In this document: piece by piece, positions 7,140-16,207 of the stretch
Layout: each line of letters begins with the position of its first letter
How positions within the stretch are numbered: the first letter of the stretch is position 1
Assembly: GCF_008151785.1 (NCBI RefSeq)
Contig: NZ_CP036523.1
Span: 992,001 to 1,056,000 of the forward strand
Direction: 5' to 3'
DNA from: Peptacetobacter hiranonis
Lineage (GTDB): Bacteria > Bacillota > Clostridia > Peptostreptococcales > Peptostreptococcaceae
DNA: 64,000 bases
Notes under the pieces: generated by a model
What the model was told of the DNA's origin: nothing
What the model saw: only the letters and a program-made list of their open reading frames with translations
The model's database searches: none
Program-made: the position numbers and the translations under genes

Positions 7140-8765
7140 ATGTTACAGGTAACGAATGTCGGACTTAGATTTGGCGATAAAGAACTATACAAAGATGTAA
7201 ACCTTAAGTTTACAAAAGGAAACTGCTACGGAATAATAGGAGCTAATGGAGCTGGTAAATCTACATTCTTAAAGATATTATCAGGAGAAATAGAGCCTAA
7301 TACAGGTAGCGTTTCAATAACAGAAAAAGAAAGAATGTCAGTACTTAAACAGGACCACTTCGAATACGAAGAAGAAGAAGTACTAAACGTTGTAATAAGA
7401 GGTCATGAAAGACTTTGGAATATAATGCAGGAAAAAGATGCTTTATACATGAAAGAAGACTTCACAGAAGAAGATGGTATAAAAGCAGCAGATCTTGAAG
7501 CAGAATTTGCAGAGTTAAATGGATGGGATGCTGAAACTAATGCAGAAAAAATCCTTATGGGACTTAGCATAGAAAAAGATATGCACCACAAACTAATGAA
7601 AGAGCTTACAGGTGCTGAAAAGGTTAAGGTTCTTCTTGCTCAGGCATTATTTGGTGAACCAGAAATACTATTACTTGACGAGCCTACCAACCACCTTGAT
7701 TTCCAGTCAATAAGCTGGTTAAACAACTTCATAATGGATTTAGAAAACTCTATAGTAATAGTTGTATCACACGATAGACATTTCTTAAACCAGATATGTA
7801 CAAACATAGTAGACGTAGACTTCGGTAAAATACAGATGTACGTTGGTAACTACGACTTCTGGTATGAATCAAGTCAGTTAGCATTACAGCTACAGAAAGA
7901 CCAGAACAAGAAAATGGAAGAAAAAATAGCTCAGTTAAAAGAGTTCATAGCAAGATTCAGCTCAAATGCTTCTAAAGCAAAACAGGCTACTTCAAGAAAG
8001 AAACAGTTAGATAAATTACAGGTTGAAGATATAAAACCTTCAAGCAGAAGATACCCATATGTTGGATTTACTCCAGCTAGAGAAATAGGTAATGAAGTAC
8101 TTGAAGTTCACAACCTAACAAAAACTATAGATGGTGTAAAAGTTCTTGATGATGTATCATTCAGACTTGAAAACGATGAAAAAATAGTATTTATGGGTGA
8201 TGAAATAGCTACTACTACATTGTTCAACATAATAATGGGAGAAATGGAGCCAGATAGCGGTTCATACAAATGGGGAGTAACTACAACTCAGGATTACCTT
8301 CCTAAAAACCACAATAAATTCTTCGATGGATGTGAATATTCATTAGTTGACTGGTTAAGACAGTTCTCAGAAGAAAAAAGTGAAAGTTTCGTAAGAGGAT
8401 TCTTAGGAAGAATGTTATTCTCAGGAGATGAAGCTCTAAAAGAAGCTAAAGTATTATCAGGGGGAGAAAAAGTTAGATGTATGTTCTCTAAAATGATGCT
8501 TTCTAACGCTAACGTACTTGTTTTAGATGATCCAACTAACCACCTTGACCTAGAATCTATAACATCTGTCAACCAGGGACTTGAAAAATTCCCAGGAGTA
8601 ATACTATTTACTTCTCATGACCACCAGATGATAGAAACTTTAGCAAACAGAATAATAGAAATAACTCCAAATGGAATAATGGATAGAAAAATGGAATTCG
8701 ATGAATATATAGAAAACAAAGAAATCCAGGCTAAATTAAAAGAAATGTACGGAGAAGCTAAATAA
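7140..8765 (+). CDS. ABC-F ATPase, YbiT type, with one degenerate site
   Basis: The protein is 541 residues with two ATP-binding domains, no membrane segments and a linker with the family pattern FSSNASKAKQATSRKKQ. This resembles E. coli YbiT. ABC-F proteins act on ribosomes. Domain 1 has Walker A GANGAGKST (34-42), LLLDEPTNHLD, but a weak signature LTGAE (156-160). Domain 2 has an intact signature LSGGE (439-443), but Walker A is lost (GDEIATTT, 353-360, no Lys), and the catalytic Glu is Asp (VLDDP, 461-465). The composite site formed by Walker A-1 and signature-2 should work; the other should not hydrolyse ATP. Confidence 0.9.
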   Translation: MLQVTNVGLRFGDKELYKDVNLKFTKGNCYGIIGANGAGKSTFLKILSGEIEPNTGSVSITEKERMSVLKQDHFEYEEEEVLNVVIRGHERLWNIMQEKDALYMKEDFTEEDGIKAADLEAEFAELNGWDAETNAEKILMGLSIEKDMHHKLMKELTGAEKVKVLLAQALFGEPEILLLDEPTNHLDFQSISWLNNFIMDLENSIVIVVSHDRHFLNQICTNIVDVDFGKIQMYVGNYDFWYESSQLALQLQKDQNKKMEEKIAQLKEFIARFSSNASKAKQATSRKKQLDKLQVEDIKPSSRRYPYVGFTPAREIGNEVLEVHNLTKTIDGVKVLDDVSFRLENDEKIVFMGDEIATTTLFNIIMGEMEPDSGSYKWGVTTTQDYLPKNHNKFFDGCEYSLVDWLRQFSEEKSESFVRGFLGRMLFSGDEALKEAKVLSGGEKVRCMFSKMMLSNANVLVLDDPTNHLDLESITSVNQGLEKFPGVILFTSHDHQMIETLANRIIEITPNGIMDRKMEFDEYIENKEIQAKLKEMYGEAK

Positions 8766-8989
8766 GTAGTATATATTTAATAGATTTGAATTAAATAAAA
8801 TAAACAATGATGTGTTAAAGTAATGATTTAATGTTAAAAAAACGATTTTATGTTATACTAGTAATGTCAGTTATATTTTCAAAATGAAAATATTTAACTA
8901 AATTCCAATTATAAACCGGAATACAGACAAGGTTAATTTAAGTGAAGTAGTTCACGGGCAAAATTTTAAATGGAAAAGGGGTAGTTAAC

Positions 8990-9502
8990 ATGGCCAAAAT
9001 CGTTATCAAAAACGAAATCTTAGAAATGATGCTTTACATCTGGGACTCAGTGCATCAGAAAGAAAAAATAGCGGATTCATTCTTCTTTGAAATAGCAGAT
9101 AATCCAAATATGAAATATCTATATGATGGCGAAGAATTTACACCAGATTCAGTAAGAAAAGTACTTTCTGCAATATCAAACAGAGAACTTTTAAACAAAC
9201 CTACTAAAAAAGAAAGTAGATTCTGGAGTAAAAATATGTGGATGCTTGAAGATTTAGGATTCACAAATATGATGGTAGAACCAGTTAAACAGTTAAACTT
9301 AACTGATTTAGAAGATAAGCTGCCAAAAGATGAATACGAAGTAGTATTTATACCAGGACATATGGACGAGTACTATATAGATGGAAACAAATTAGTGATA
9401 AACTTCTTCAATATAGTAATAGACTTCTTTGGTGATGGACCAGCTACAATAGCTGACAAACCAATAAAAGAATATATAGAAGAAAAGCTTCTTAGTATGT
9501 AA
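8990..9502 (+). CDS. Conserved-looking protein of unknown function
   Basis: The protein is 170 residues, soluble, with no signal peptide and no motif I recognise. A clear purine-rich ribosome site (AAAAGGGG) precedes the ATG, and a strong terminator follows, so it is a real monocistronic gene. The C-terminal half has an amphipathic FIPGHMDEYYIDGNKLVINFFNIVIDFFGDG region. The 224 bp upstream hold no gene and probably carry its promoter and leader. Confidence 0.6.
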   Translation: MAKIVIKNEILEMMLYIWDSVHQKEKIADSFFFEIADNPNMKYLYDGEEFTPDSVRKVLSAISNRELLNKPTKKESRFWSKNMWMLEDLGFTNMMVEPVKQLNLTDLEDKLPKDEYEVVFIPGHMDEYYIDGNKLVINFFNIVIDFFGDGPATIADKPIKEYIEEKLLSM

Positions 9503-9520
9503 TTGAATAGATAATATTAG

Positions 9521-9572
9521 ATACCTATTTGTATAAAAGATTTAAAATCTTTTAAGCAGATAGGTATTTTTT
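9521..9572 (+). terminator. Rho-independent terminator
   Basis: ATACCTATTTG pairs with CAGATAGGTAT, and a T-run follows. The loop holds a second palindrome, AAAAGATTTAAAATCTTTT. Confidence 0.85.
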
Positions 9573-9748
9573 ATACTGAAAATACAAGAAAATTAAAATG
9601 GTTTGCAATAGTATATTGAAAAGTTCTGAATAAAATAATATAATAATATTTAACGACTTTCAACTGAAAAGAGGGATTGAATAAGAAAAAATAGAAATTA
9701 GTAAGTAAGAAATAATTTTAAGATGAATATATTCAAGGAGATGAGCTT

Positions 9749-9934
9749 ATGGGATTAAGTTTTAGAAAAACTATAAATTTAGGGAAACATGTAAAGGTGA
9801 ATTTAAGTAAGACGGGTGTAAGTGCTTCAGTTAAAGTCGGGAACGTAACTTACAACACTAAAAGAGGTATTTCTGCAAATTTAGGAAATGGTGTAACATA
9901 TAGGAGCAATAAAAAGTATAAGAAGAAAAAATAA
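9749..9934 (+). CDS. DUF4236 domain protein
   Basis: The protein is 61 residues. It begins MGLSFRKTINLGKHVKVNLS and contains KTGVSASVKVGNVTYNTKRG, the DUF4236 pattern of a short beta-rich N-terminal domain with repeated Gly and Ser. Here it stands alone with a Lys-rich tail. AAGGAG (9735-9740) marks the start. It lies 18 bp before the RNase H gene, so the two are probably co-transcribed. The function of the family is unknown. Confidence 0.85.
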   Translation: MGLSFRKTINLGKHVKVNLSKTGVSASVKVGNVTYNTKRGISANLGNGVTYRSNKKYKKKK

Positions 9935-9952
9935 TCATTGTGAGGTGATTAG

Positions 9953-11389
9953 ATGAAAAAAATAGAAATATTTGGGGATTTTATAAATGATGAAATCCAG
10001 AAAGTGGATGAGTTTGATGAGCGGTATTTAGATGATATAGACTATTACGAGAACAATGAAGCTGATGGAGTATATATTAACAATACTTATTATAGCTATG
10101 ATGAGTATGAAAATCTAAGCTATGACGATGAAAATGACTATGGTCAATGGAATGATGATTATATTGACGATTACGACGATTATTACGATGATAAGTATTA
10201 CTCATCAAAATATCAAAGCACAGCCAGTAGTAAGACAATAAAGAAAATTGATGAGGACGATAAGAAAGAAGTAAAAAAAGAGCCCTTATTGGTAACAGAT
10301 GTAAATAAAATAACTGTTAAAAAATTACCAGGATTAACTATAGAATATAAACAAGATACTAGATCTTTATTAAATTCTAAAGAAAAAAAAGCAAAAAAGA
10401 CAGCAAAAGTATACTATGCTGTTAGAAATGGAAGAGAGGTAGGTGTGTATGAGTCTTTAGAAGAAGCTCAAAATCAGGTAAAGGGTGTATCTGGCTCAGA
10501 ATGGAAAAAATTTAAAAATTTGGAAGATGCCAACAAATATATTGAAGAAGGTAAAATGTATAAAGGAAAGTGTTATGTCGTTGCAAGAGGAAGGAAACCA
10601 GGTATATACAAAAATTATGAACTGGCAAGAGAACAGACTGATGGATATTCTAGTGCATATATGAAAAAATTTAATACTTTAGAAAAAGCAAAAGAATATA
10701 TAAACAAAAATAAAGAGTTAAGTGATTTAAAATATATAGATTTTGTAAATGATGAAAAAATATTAAAAATATACACAGATGGATCATATTGTGAGGCTAC
10801 GAAAAAATATGGTGCAGCATTTGTGGTTATTGAAGCTGACAAAGAGATATATAGATATTCTTATGCAGAAAGAGATATAACAGGCAAAAAGAATATATCG
10901 GGAGAACTTGTAGCAGCTATGAGGGCGCTTGAATGGGTATTTATTACAAAATATTCTGATGAAATTGAAATTAACCACGACTTATCTTTCATTAAAGATA
11001 TATGTACGAATAAAATAAACCCTAAAATAGACTATGGAAAAATCTTAAAGCAATTGTACAATATGTGTATTAAAGATGGAATTTCTGTTAATTTCAATGA
11101 AATAGAGTCGCATAGTGGAAATTATTGGAATAATTTTGTGGATAAATTGGCTAAAAAAGTGGCTAAGATAGAAGATAAAGAGGGGATGCCGTTCTTTAAA
11201 AATATAGAAGGAAATAAAAAGCATATACATATATATGATAATGAAAACATAGCTAAAAATATAATAGAAAATAGACGAAAAGCTAGAGATAAGAAAAAAC
11301 TACTGGATAAAAGAATTAAACCAACTTGTGTATTTACCCAAATTGGATTTTTAGATAGAGTAAAAAATATATTTAATAAAAAAAGATAA
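9953..11389 (+). CDS. RNase H-type nuclease with two viroplasmin (RNase H1 N-terminal) domains
   Basis: The protein is 478 residues. The first 90 residues are strongly acidic and Tyr/Asp-rich. Two caulimovirus-viroplasmin-like domains follow (about 153-198, YYAVRNGREVGVYESLEEA; and about 207-250, YVVARGRKPGIYKNYELA). These bind RNA-DNA hybrid in RNase H1. The C-terminal RNase H fold (about 271-402) keeps four acidic residues in the expected order: Asp276 (YTDGSY), Glu318 (SGELVAAMRALEW), Asp343 and Asp397. It should cut RNA in RNA-DNA hybrids. Two copies of the N-terminal domain and the acidic leader are unusual. Residue 24 is encoded by CGG (10022-10024). Confidence 0.85.
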   Translation: MKKIEIFGDFINDEIQKVDEFDERYLDDIDYYENNEADGVYINNTYYSYDEYENLSYDDENDYGQWNDDYIDDYDDYYDDKYYSSKYQSTASSKTIKKIDEDDKKEVKKEPLLVTDVNKITVKKLPGLTIEYKQDTRSLLNSKEKKAKKTAKVYYAVRNGREVGVYESLEEAQNQVKGVSGSEWKKFKNLEDANKYIEEGKMYKGKCYVVARGRKPGIYKNYELAREQTDGYSSAYMKKFNTLEKAKEYINKNKELSDLKYIDFVNDEKILKIYTDGSYCEATKKYGAAFVVIEADKEIYRYSYAERDITGKKNISGELVAAMRALEWVFITKYSDEIEINHDLSFIKDICTNKINPKIDYGKILKQLYNMCIKDGISVNFNEIESHSGNYWNNFVDKLAKKVAKIEDKEGMPFFKNIEGNKKHIHIYDNENIAKNIIENRRKARDKKKLLDKRIKPTCVFTQIGFLDRVKNIFNKKR

Positions 11390-11473
11390 GTTTTTATCTA
11401 ATGAAAAAAATAAATAAAATAATGTTATAATAAAAAAGGGATTAAAGATTTTATTTATAGATGGAGGTTTAAA

Positions 11474-11815
11474 ATGGAAACAGTAGAATTTCAAAATCTA
11501 AGCGAAAAAGATCAAGTGTTAGAAATAATACATACAATAAATTCTAATGATATGGTTAATGTTCTAACATATAACACACTAACAGGAATATCTATGTCTA
11601 TACTAGAATTTATCGCTACAGAAGGGGATACTATCATGAATGCGATACTTCAAGACGATAGAGTAGCTACTGTAGACTATTCAAAAGTAGAAGGCTTTTC
11701 AATGGATGAGGAAACGGTATTATTAGCTGAAAGGGATAATATAGTTATTTTTACAAAGAAATCAGACTTAAATTCAACAGATATTCAAACTATATTAAGC
11801 GGATTAACTGAGTAA
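11474..11815 (+). CDS. Small protein of unknown function
   Basis: The protein is 113 residues, acidic and soluble, with no recognised domain. A good ribosome site (GGAGG) precedes the ATG. The N-terminal half is helical (EKDQVLEIIHTINSNDMVNVL); the C-terminal half alternates strands (NIVIFTKKSDL). It is not obviously linked to the RNase H gene 85 bp upstream. Confidence 0.55.
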   Translation: METVEFQNLSEKDQVLEIIHTINSNDMVNVLTYNTLTGISMSILEFIATEGDTIMNAILQDDRVATVDYSKVEGFSMDEETVLLAERDNIVIFTKKSDLNSTDIQTILSGLTE

Positions 11816-12296
11816 TTATAAAAGATTTTAATAGCAATAAAGATGATAATTAATGCTATAGATGGAGAGCTGATATTTTAAAATTCTATCTATAGTTATC
11901 TATAATACGATAGATTTTAACGATTGGACTATTATGAATTAAAAGTGTATTATTAAATTAACAAGTACAAAGTATGTTCATAATAGTCCTCGTAACTCCA
12001 CATTATGGGGATTGAGTATGATTTATAATAGTTCTAATTTTTCTGGCAGTCTTGGTACTGCTTATTTTTTTGCTTATTTTTGGAGTTGAAATATTTTTGT
12101 GAGTGTAGATAAAAAATTATAAAATAATAAAACTTACGACATATTTCCGGCATAGATTATAATATAACACTTGATTTAAATACATTTGAACGACAAAATG
12201 ATTTTAGTTTTTAATGATTAAAGAGGAAAACATAGGGTATAATATAAACATAAATAAAAATCTTATAAAAAAGATTAAAACTTAGGAGGAAAAATC
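11816..12296. other. Structured intergenic region without a clear gene
   Basis: The 481 bp hold no convincing coding frame. Several inverted repeats are present: CTATAGAT/ATCTATAG (about 11861-11896), a second AT-rich stem ending in GATAGATTTT (to 11919), and a perfect 13-bp repeat, GGACTATTATGAA (11926-11938) with TTCATAATAGTCC (11977-11989). A short hydrophobic reading (12022-12102) has no proper start codon. The end carries TATAAT (12238-12243) ahead of the next gene. Confidence 0.5.
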
Positions 12297-12755
12297 ATGA
12301 TGGAAAAATTCAAACCAAAAGCAAACAAAAGAACATTATTCTTCATAGCTGGAGCAGTTTGGGCTATAGCAGGACTTAATATATTAAAAATAGCAGAAGA
12401 GGAATTCGCTGTAATGAGTAGCCTTAAAGAAGTAGCTATAATACTTGGGCTTATAGGATTTACAATATTCTTCTCAAAAGTGTTCTACAAAATGTTTAAT
12501 AAACACTCTAAAAGAATAGTTAACATGGAAAATGAAGAACCTTGTTTATTCGCATTCTTTGATAAAAAAGGATATATGATAATGGTATTTATGATGACTA
12601 TGGGTATATCATTAAGAGCATTTAACCTTATAAGTGGAGTACCACTAGTTGTAATATACCTTGCAATAGGTCTTTCACTTTTAGTATCAGCAGCATCATT
12701 TTTACTTGCTGGAATAAACTACGAAAAAACAGTTGAAAAACATTTAGTTGCATAA
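12297..12755 (+). CDS. Four-helix membrane protein of unknown function
   Basis: The protein is 152 residues with about four hydrophobic helices (near 14-30, 43-60, 94-110, 115-140) and a basic N terminus. There is no recognised family. AGGAGG (12284-12289) supports the start at 12297; the ATG at 12300 is equally possible. It converges on the Nudix gene and shares a bidirectional terminator with it. Confidence 0.6.
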   Translation: MMEKFKPKANKRTLFFIAGAVWAIAGLNILKIAEEEFAVMSSLKEVAIILGLIGFTIFFSKVFYKMFNKHSKRIVNMENEEPCLFAFFDKKGYMIMVFMMTMGISLRAFNLISGVPLVVIYLAIGLSLLVSAASFLLAGINYEKTVEKHLVA

Positions 12756-12770
12756 TAAAATTAAAAAAAT

Positions 12771-12814
12771 AAAAGGGATTATCACAGAAATTAACTGTGA
12801 CAATCCCTTTTTTA
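12771..12814. terminator. Bidirectional Rho-independent terminator
   Basis: AAAAGGGATT and ATCACAG pair with CTGTGAC and AATCCCTTTT. A-runs on the left and T-runs on the right serve both convergent genes. Confidence 0.9.
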
Positions 12815-13429
12815 GTTCTCAAAAAACTCTAAGAAGTTATACAATATTTTAGCTGTTATCCCCCAAATAACGTAATCTTTATACTTATAGAATAAAACCT
12901 GAGATTTTCCATTTTCAAACTTATAATTCTTCTCTCCAGGAATCAAATCAAAAGGAAGATTCTGATCTGGTAAAACCTGAACAGTATTAAAATACTTTTT
13001 AGGATGATTTTCTAAAAGATATTTTAAAGGAACCATAAAAACATGGTCAACTTCATCTTTATTCAAATTCATGAGGTCTATATTATCCAAATATCCAGCA
13101 AATGGATGAATTATATATTTTACAGGAGTTATAAGTAAATCCAACTCAGAAATGATTTTGATATCTTCAGGATAAGAGCCTATTTCTTCCTGTGTTTCTC
13201 TTATTGCTGCCTGTAATGGAGTTTCACCTTCTTCTATACCACCGCCTGGAAACGATATCTCAGATGGCCGGTGTTTAAGACTACTTGCTCTAACTTCAAA
13301 TAGTATATGAATTTCTCCATCCTTTCTCACCATAGGAATAAAAACAGCAGCTCTCCTCATATATTCAGAACCATTTATATAAGGTTTGTGATTTGTAAGT
13401 CTATCTAAAACTTTCTGTCTATTAAACAT
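12812..13429 (-). CDS. Nudix hydrolase, coenzyme A diphosphatase type
   Basis: The protein is 205 residues. The Nudix box runs from about residue 61 (GGGIEEGETPLQAAIRETQE, then EIG), with the REtqEE metal-binding core intact. Just before it lies the CoA-type motif (ASSLKH-x-PSEISFPGG). Such enzymes split CoA into 3',5'-ADP and 4'-phosphopantetheine. Residue 54, inside that motif, is encoded by CGG (13268-13270). Relatives in Firmicutes often have Gln-Pro-Gly-Glu here, which fits CGG read as Gln. Transcribed from its own promoter, convergent with the membrane protein. Confidence 0.88.
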   Translation of the reverse strand: MFNRQKVLDRLTNHKPYINGSEYMRRAAVFIPMVRKDGEIHILFEVRASSLKHRPSEISFPGGGIEEGETPLQAAIRETQEEIGSYPEDIKIISELDLLITPVKYIIHPFAGYLDNIDLMNLNKDEVDHVFMVPLKYLLENHPKKYFNTVQVLPDQNLPFDLIPGEKNYKFENGKSQVLFYKYKDYVIWGITAKILYNFLEFFEN

Positions 13430-13600
13430 TCCAACGCTCCTTGTAGTGAAGTTATATACTCTTTATTATATTAGAAATTGTATTAAAATTAAAGTAAATT
13501 TACGAATCTATAAAATAATGTTATAATGAATGATAAAGTGTATAGTTGTATACTAGAAATAATTTAAAGAAATAAATAATAAAAGAAAGTTGGTATTGAT

Positions 13601-14200
13601 ATGGAGTTCAATGAAAAATTACAATATTTTAGAAAAAAATCTAATTTGACTCAGGAAGAGTTAGCTGAAAAGTTATTTGTATCAAGAACTGCGATTTCAA
13701 AATGGGAGTCGGGAAGAGGAATGCCAAGTATAAGTTCATTAAAAGCTATATCAGAAGTTTTTGATGTTTCAATAGATGAATTATTATCATCTGAGGAGAT
13801 TATAGAGGCTGCAGAAAAAGAAAAGAAAGAAAATATGAAGTCGTTTAAAAATATTATATTTGGAATTATAGATTTGATGAGTATAATATTTTTATTTATA
13901 CCGTTATTTGGAAAAGAGATTAACGGATATATATATTTAGTAAATCTTTTTTCTATAAATCGAGTAGGGAAATATATTTATTTGATAATAATAGGAGTTA
14001 CAATATTATACGGGGCAGCTGAACTTATTATGTCTAAGTTTGAAAATAAATCTGTTGATAAAATAAACAGCATTATTTCATTAGGACTTACAAGTATAGC
14101 TATAATTACATTTATAGCGACTAGAGAGCCGTATATAGCATTTATAGAATTTTGGATATTCTTGATTAAAATAGTTGTGTATATCAAACAGAGTAAATAA
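13601..14200 (+). CDS. XRE-family regulator with membrane C terminus
   Basis: The protein is 199 residues. An N-terminal helix-turn-helix (about 5-60; LTQEELAEKLFVSRTAISKWESGRGMP) is followed by a short linker and four hydrophobic helices (about 85-195). Membrane-anchored Cro/C1-like regulators of this kind are common in clostridia; their signals are mostly unknown. It is likely autoregulated. No partner gene is adjacent. Confidence 0.8.
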   Translation: MEFNEKLQYFRKKSNLTQEELAEKLFVSRTAISKWESGRGMPSISSLKAISEVFDVSIDELLSSEEIIEAAEKEKKENMKSFKNIIFGIIDLMSIIFLFIPLFGKEINGYIYLVNLFSINRVGKYIYLIIIGVTILYGAAELIMSKFENKSVDKINSIISLGLTSIAIITFIATREPYIAFIEFWIFLIKIVVYIKQSK

Positions 14201-14263
14201 TAAATGCTAATAAAAAATAATATAGATAAAGTCAACGATACTATAAGTAACATGTTGAAAAAT

Positions 14264-14292
14264 AGACATTTGATACTATAGGTATCGCAATG
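14264..14292. repeat. Short inverted repeat
   Basis: ACATT-TGATAC and GGTATC-GCAATGT flank a short TATA loop. There is no T-run. It lies between the XRE gene and the PAP2 gene and could be an operator or a weak RNA hairpin. Confidence 0.35.
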
Positions 14293-14436
14293 TGATAGCT
14301 AGATTCTTCATTAAAATTTATTTTTAGATTAAAGTTTTAACTGTCGACAAACAAAAGAATTCTAAATTTGATACAAGACAGTCTTAAAAAATAACAGTGT
14401 AAAAAATCTAAAAACAGGTTAATGGAGGATCAAAAG

Positions 14437-15063
14437 ATGAAGAAAAAAATTTCTATAAGTTTATTATTTTTATTTGTAATTTTTACAATTGGAGCAAAAT
14501 TTTTAGACGTACAATCATTGGGCGTAAATAATACTGAGATAGGATTTGCAACTTTAAATGTGTTTATGCATAGTTTTTTAGGGGTAAATAAATCTTGGTA
14601 CAATATTACAGAAGTATTGGGAATAGTTCCTATTATTATAGCTATATTCTTTGCTGGAATAGGTGCATATCAGCTTATAAAAAGAAAAAGTATTTTTAAA
14701 ATAGACAGAGATATACTTGTGTTGGGAGTATTTTATATAGTTGTAGCGATTAGTTATTTAGTTTTTGAAGTTGTAGTTATAAATTACAGACCAGTTCTTG
14801 TAGATGGTGTTTTAGAAGCATCATATCCATCATCTCATACTATTTTGGCTATTTGTATAATAGGTACGGCAATTATTCAGGCAAATAAGAGAATAGATAA
14901 TGATAAGATAAAAAAATTTGTGGACTTTGTGTTAGCTTTAGTAATGATTTTAATTGTAGTAGGTAGATTATTATCTGGAGTACATTGGTTTACAGATATA
15001 ATTGGAGGAACTATACTTTCAATATCATTTGTAATGTTTTACAGTTATGCTGTCGATTGTTAA
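14437..15063 (+). CDS. PAP2-family membrane phosphatase
   Basis: The protein is about 208 residues with five to six membrane helices. The acid-phosphatase motifs are in order: INYRPVL, then YPSSHT (first catalytic His), then GRLLSGVHWFTD (second His with Asp). The PSSH variant replaces the usual PSGH. Such enzymes dephosphorylate phosphatidate or undecaprenyl diphosphate at the outer face. GGAGG (14424-14428) favours the ATG at 14437 over 14422. No linked gene indicates its substrate. Confidence 0.85.
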   Translation: MKKKISISLLFLFVIFTIGAKFLDVQSLGVNNTEIGFATLNVFMHSFLGVNKSWYNITEVLGIVPIIIAIFFAGIGAYQLIKRKSIFKIDRDILVLGVFYIVVAISYLVFEVVVINYRPVLVDGVLEASYPSSHTILAICIIGTAIIQANKRIDNDKIKKFVDFVLALVMILIVVGRLLSGVHWFTDIIGGTILSISFVMFYSYAVDC

Positions 15064-15095
15064 AAAAATTAAAATGAATTTAATCTAAAGAATAT

Positions 15096-15124
15096 TTGAT
15101 TAAAAAAATTAGCGATAGTATAAT
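15096..15124 (+). promoter_or_regulatory. Promoter of the thiamine-precursor transporter operon
   Basis: TTGATT (15096-15101) and TATAAT (15119-15124) are spaced 17 bp. The transcript would begin near 15131 and leave only about 30 nt before the first ATG, too short for a TPP riboswitch. Confidence 0.65.
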
Positions 15125-15163
15125 ATAATAGGTAGACAATATAAATGGAAAGGAATGATAATT

Positions 15164-15454
15164 ATGGTAATAGCTGACGTAGCAGTAATGCCTCTACGCC
15201 CTTATGCAAACGAAGATCAGGCATATAAAATAGTAGATGCATGCATAGCGTTAGTAGAAAAAAGTGGATTAAAATATGAAATAGGTGCCATGAGTACTAC
15301 TTTTGAAGGAGAATTTGATGAAGTATTTGAGCTTATCAAAAAAATGCACAAATTACCTTTTGAATTAAATTGTGAAAGAGTAATAACTGTAGCTAGAGTA
15401 GATGAAAAGGCTGGAGGTTTAACTATTGAGGACAAACTTAGAAACCACAGATAG
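15164..15454 (+). CDS. Thiamine-binding protein, MTH1187/YkoF family
   Basis: The protein is 96 residues, the usual size for this family (DUF77). The pattern MPLRPYANEDQAYKIVDACI...SGLKYEIGAMSTTFEGEFDEVFE fits. The cytoplasmic fold binds thiamine or its pyrimidine. It is the first gene of a four-gene operon with a permease, a THI5-like binding protein and an ATPase. GGAAAGGA (15147-15154) lies 9 bp before the ATG at 15164, which is preferred to the ATG at 15155. Confidence 0.85.
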   Translation: MVIADVAVMPLRPYANEDQAYKIVDACIALVEKSGLKYEIGAMSTTFEGEFDEVFELIKKMHKLPFELNCERVITVARVDEKAGGLTIEDKLRNHR

Positions 15455-16196
15455 TATAAAAAAAGCCTCTTATCCAATTATTACTTTTTTGGTTATAATA
15501 GCTGTTTGGCAATTTGCTGTGGTACAGTTTGATATACCACAGTACCTTTTACCAGCACCTACAGATATAATAGAAGTTTTCTTTACAGATTATGAAAACT
15601 TAATTAATCATAGTATTATTACGATATTTGAGTCTATATCTGGGTTTATGCTGGCTGTATTAATAGCACTTTTAATGGGAATATTGATGGATTTTGTAGA
15701 TATTATTAGAAAATGTTTATATCCATTAATGCTTATAACACAGATGATACCTACAATAACAATAGCGCCACTTCTTGTGATTTGGTTTGGATTTGGAATA
15801 CTTCCAAAGACTTTAATGGTAATATTAACGTGTTTCTTCCCAATATTGGTTAGTTTTGTAGATGGTTTAGAGAATGTGGATAAGGACTATTTAAACCTAT
15901 TCAAGACAATGAATGCTAGCAAATTAGATACATTTATACATTTAAAATTCCCTATGTCTATAGAAAAACTTTTCTCTGGATTAAAGATTTCTGCAACTTA
16001 TGCTGTTATGGCTGCAACTGTAGCTGAATGGCTTGGAGGAACTGTTGGACTTGGTGTGTATATGGTTAGATCTAAAAAGGCTTATGCATTAGATAAAGTA
16101 TTTGCATCTACAATACTTATAGTAATATTCAGTTTAATATTTGTTGGAGTAGTGCAAATTATAAGAAAAAAAGTTTTAAAAAATAGGAATGTCTAA
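15426..16196 (+). CDS. ABC transporter permease, ThiX-like
   Basis: The protein is 256 residues with about six membrane helices and the binding-protein-dependent permease loop (EAA-type region around LNLFKTMNASKLDTFIHLKF). The start is a TTG at 15426 with GGAGG at 15413-15417. It overlaps the previous gene by 29 bp, a sign of coupling. With the lipoprotein and ATPase it should import a thiamine pyrimidine precursor (HMP or a formylaminopyrimidine). Confidence 0.85.
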   Translation: MRTNLETTDSIKKASYPIITFLVIIAVWQFAVVQFDIPQYLLPAPTDIIEVFFTDYENLINHSIITIFESISGFMLAVLIALLMGILMDFVDIIRKCLYPLMLITQMIPTITIAPLLVIWFGFGILPKTLMVILTCFFPILVSFVDGLENVDKDYLNLFKTMNASKLDTFIHLKFPMSIEKLFSGLKISATYAVMAATVAEWLGGTVGLGVYMVRSKKAYALDKVFASTILIVIFSLIFVGVVQIIRKKVLKNRNV

Positions 16197-16207
16197 GGAG
16201 ATAATTT

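Noticed and set aside
8294-8572. Antisense open frames inside ABC-F and other long genes
   Set aside because: They mirror the real genes, have no ribosome sites, and show no domain; AT-rich coding DNA often leaves the opposite frame open.
12022-12102. Hydrophobic 26-codon reading that looks like a membrane peptide
   Set aside because: It follows a stop codon and has no ATG, GTG or TTG until its middle, and no ribosome site in frame.
15064-15163. TPP riboswitch before the thiamine-precursor operon
   Set aside because: The space is only about 100 bp, and none of the THI-box conserved segments is present.
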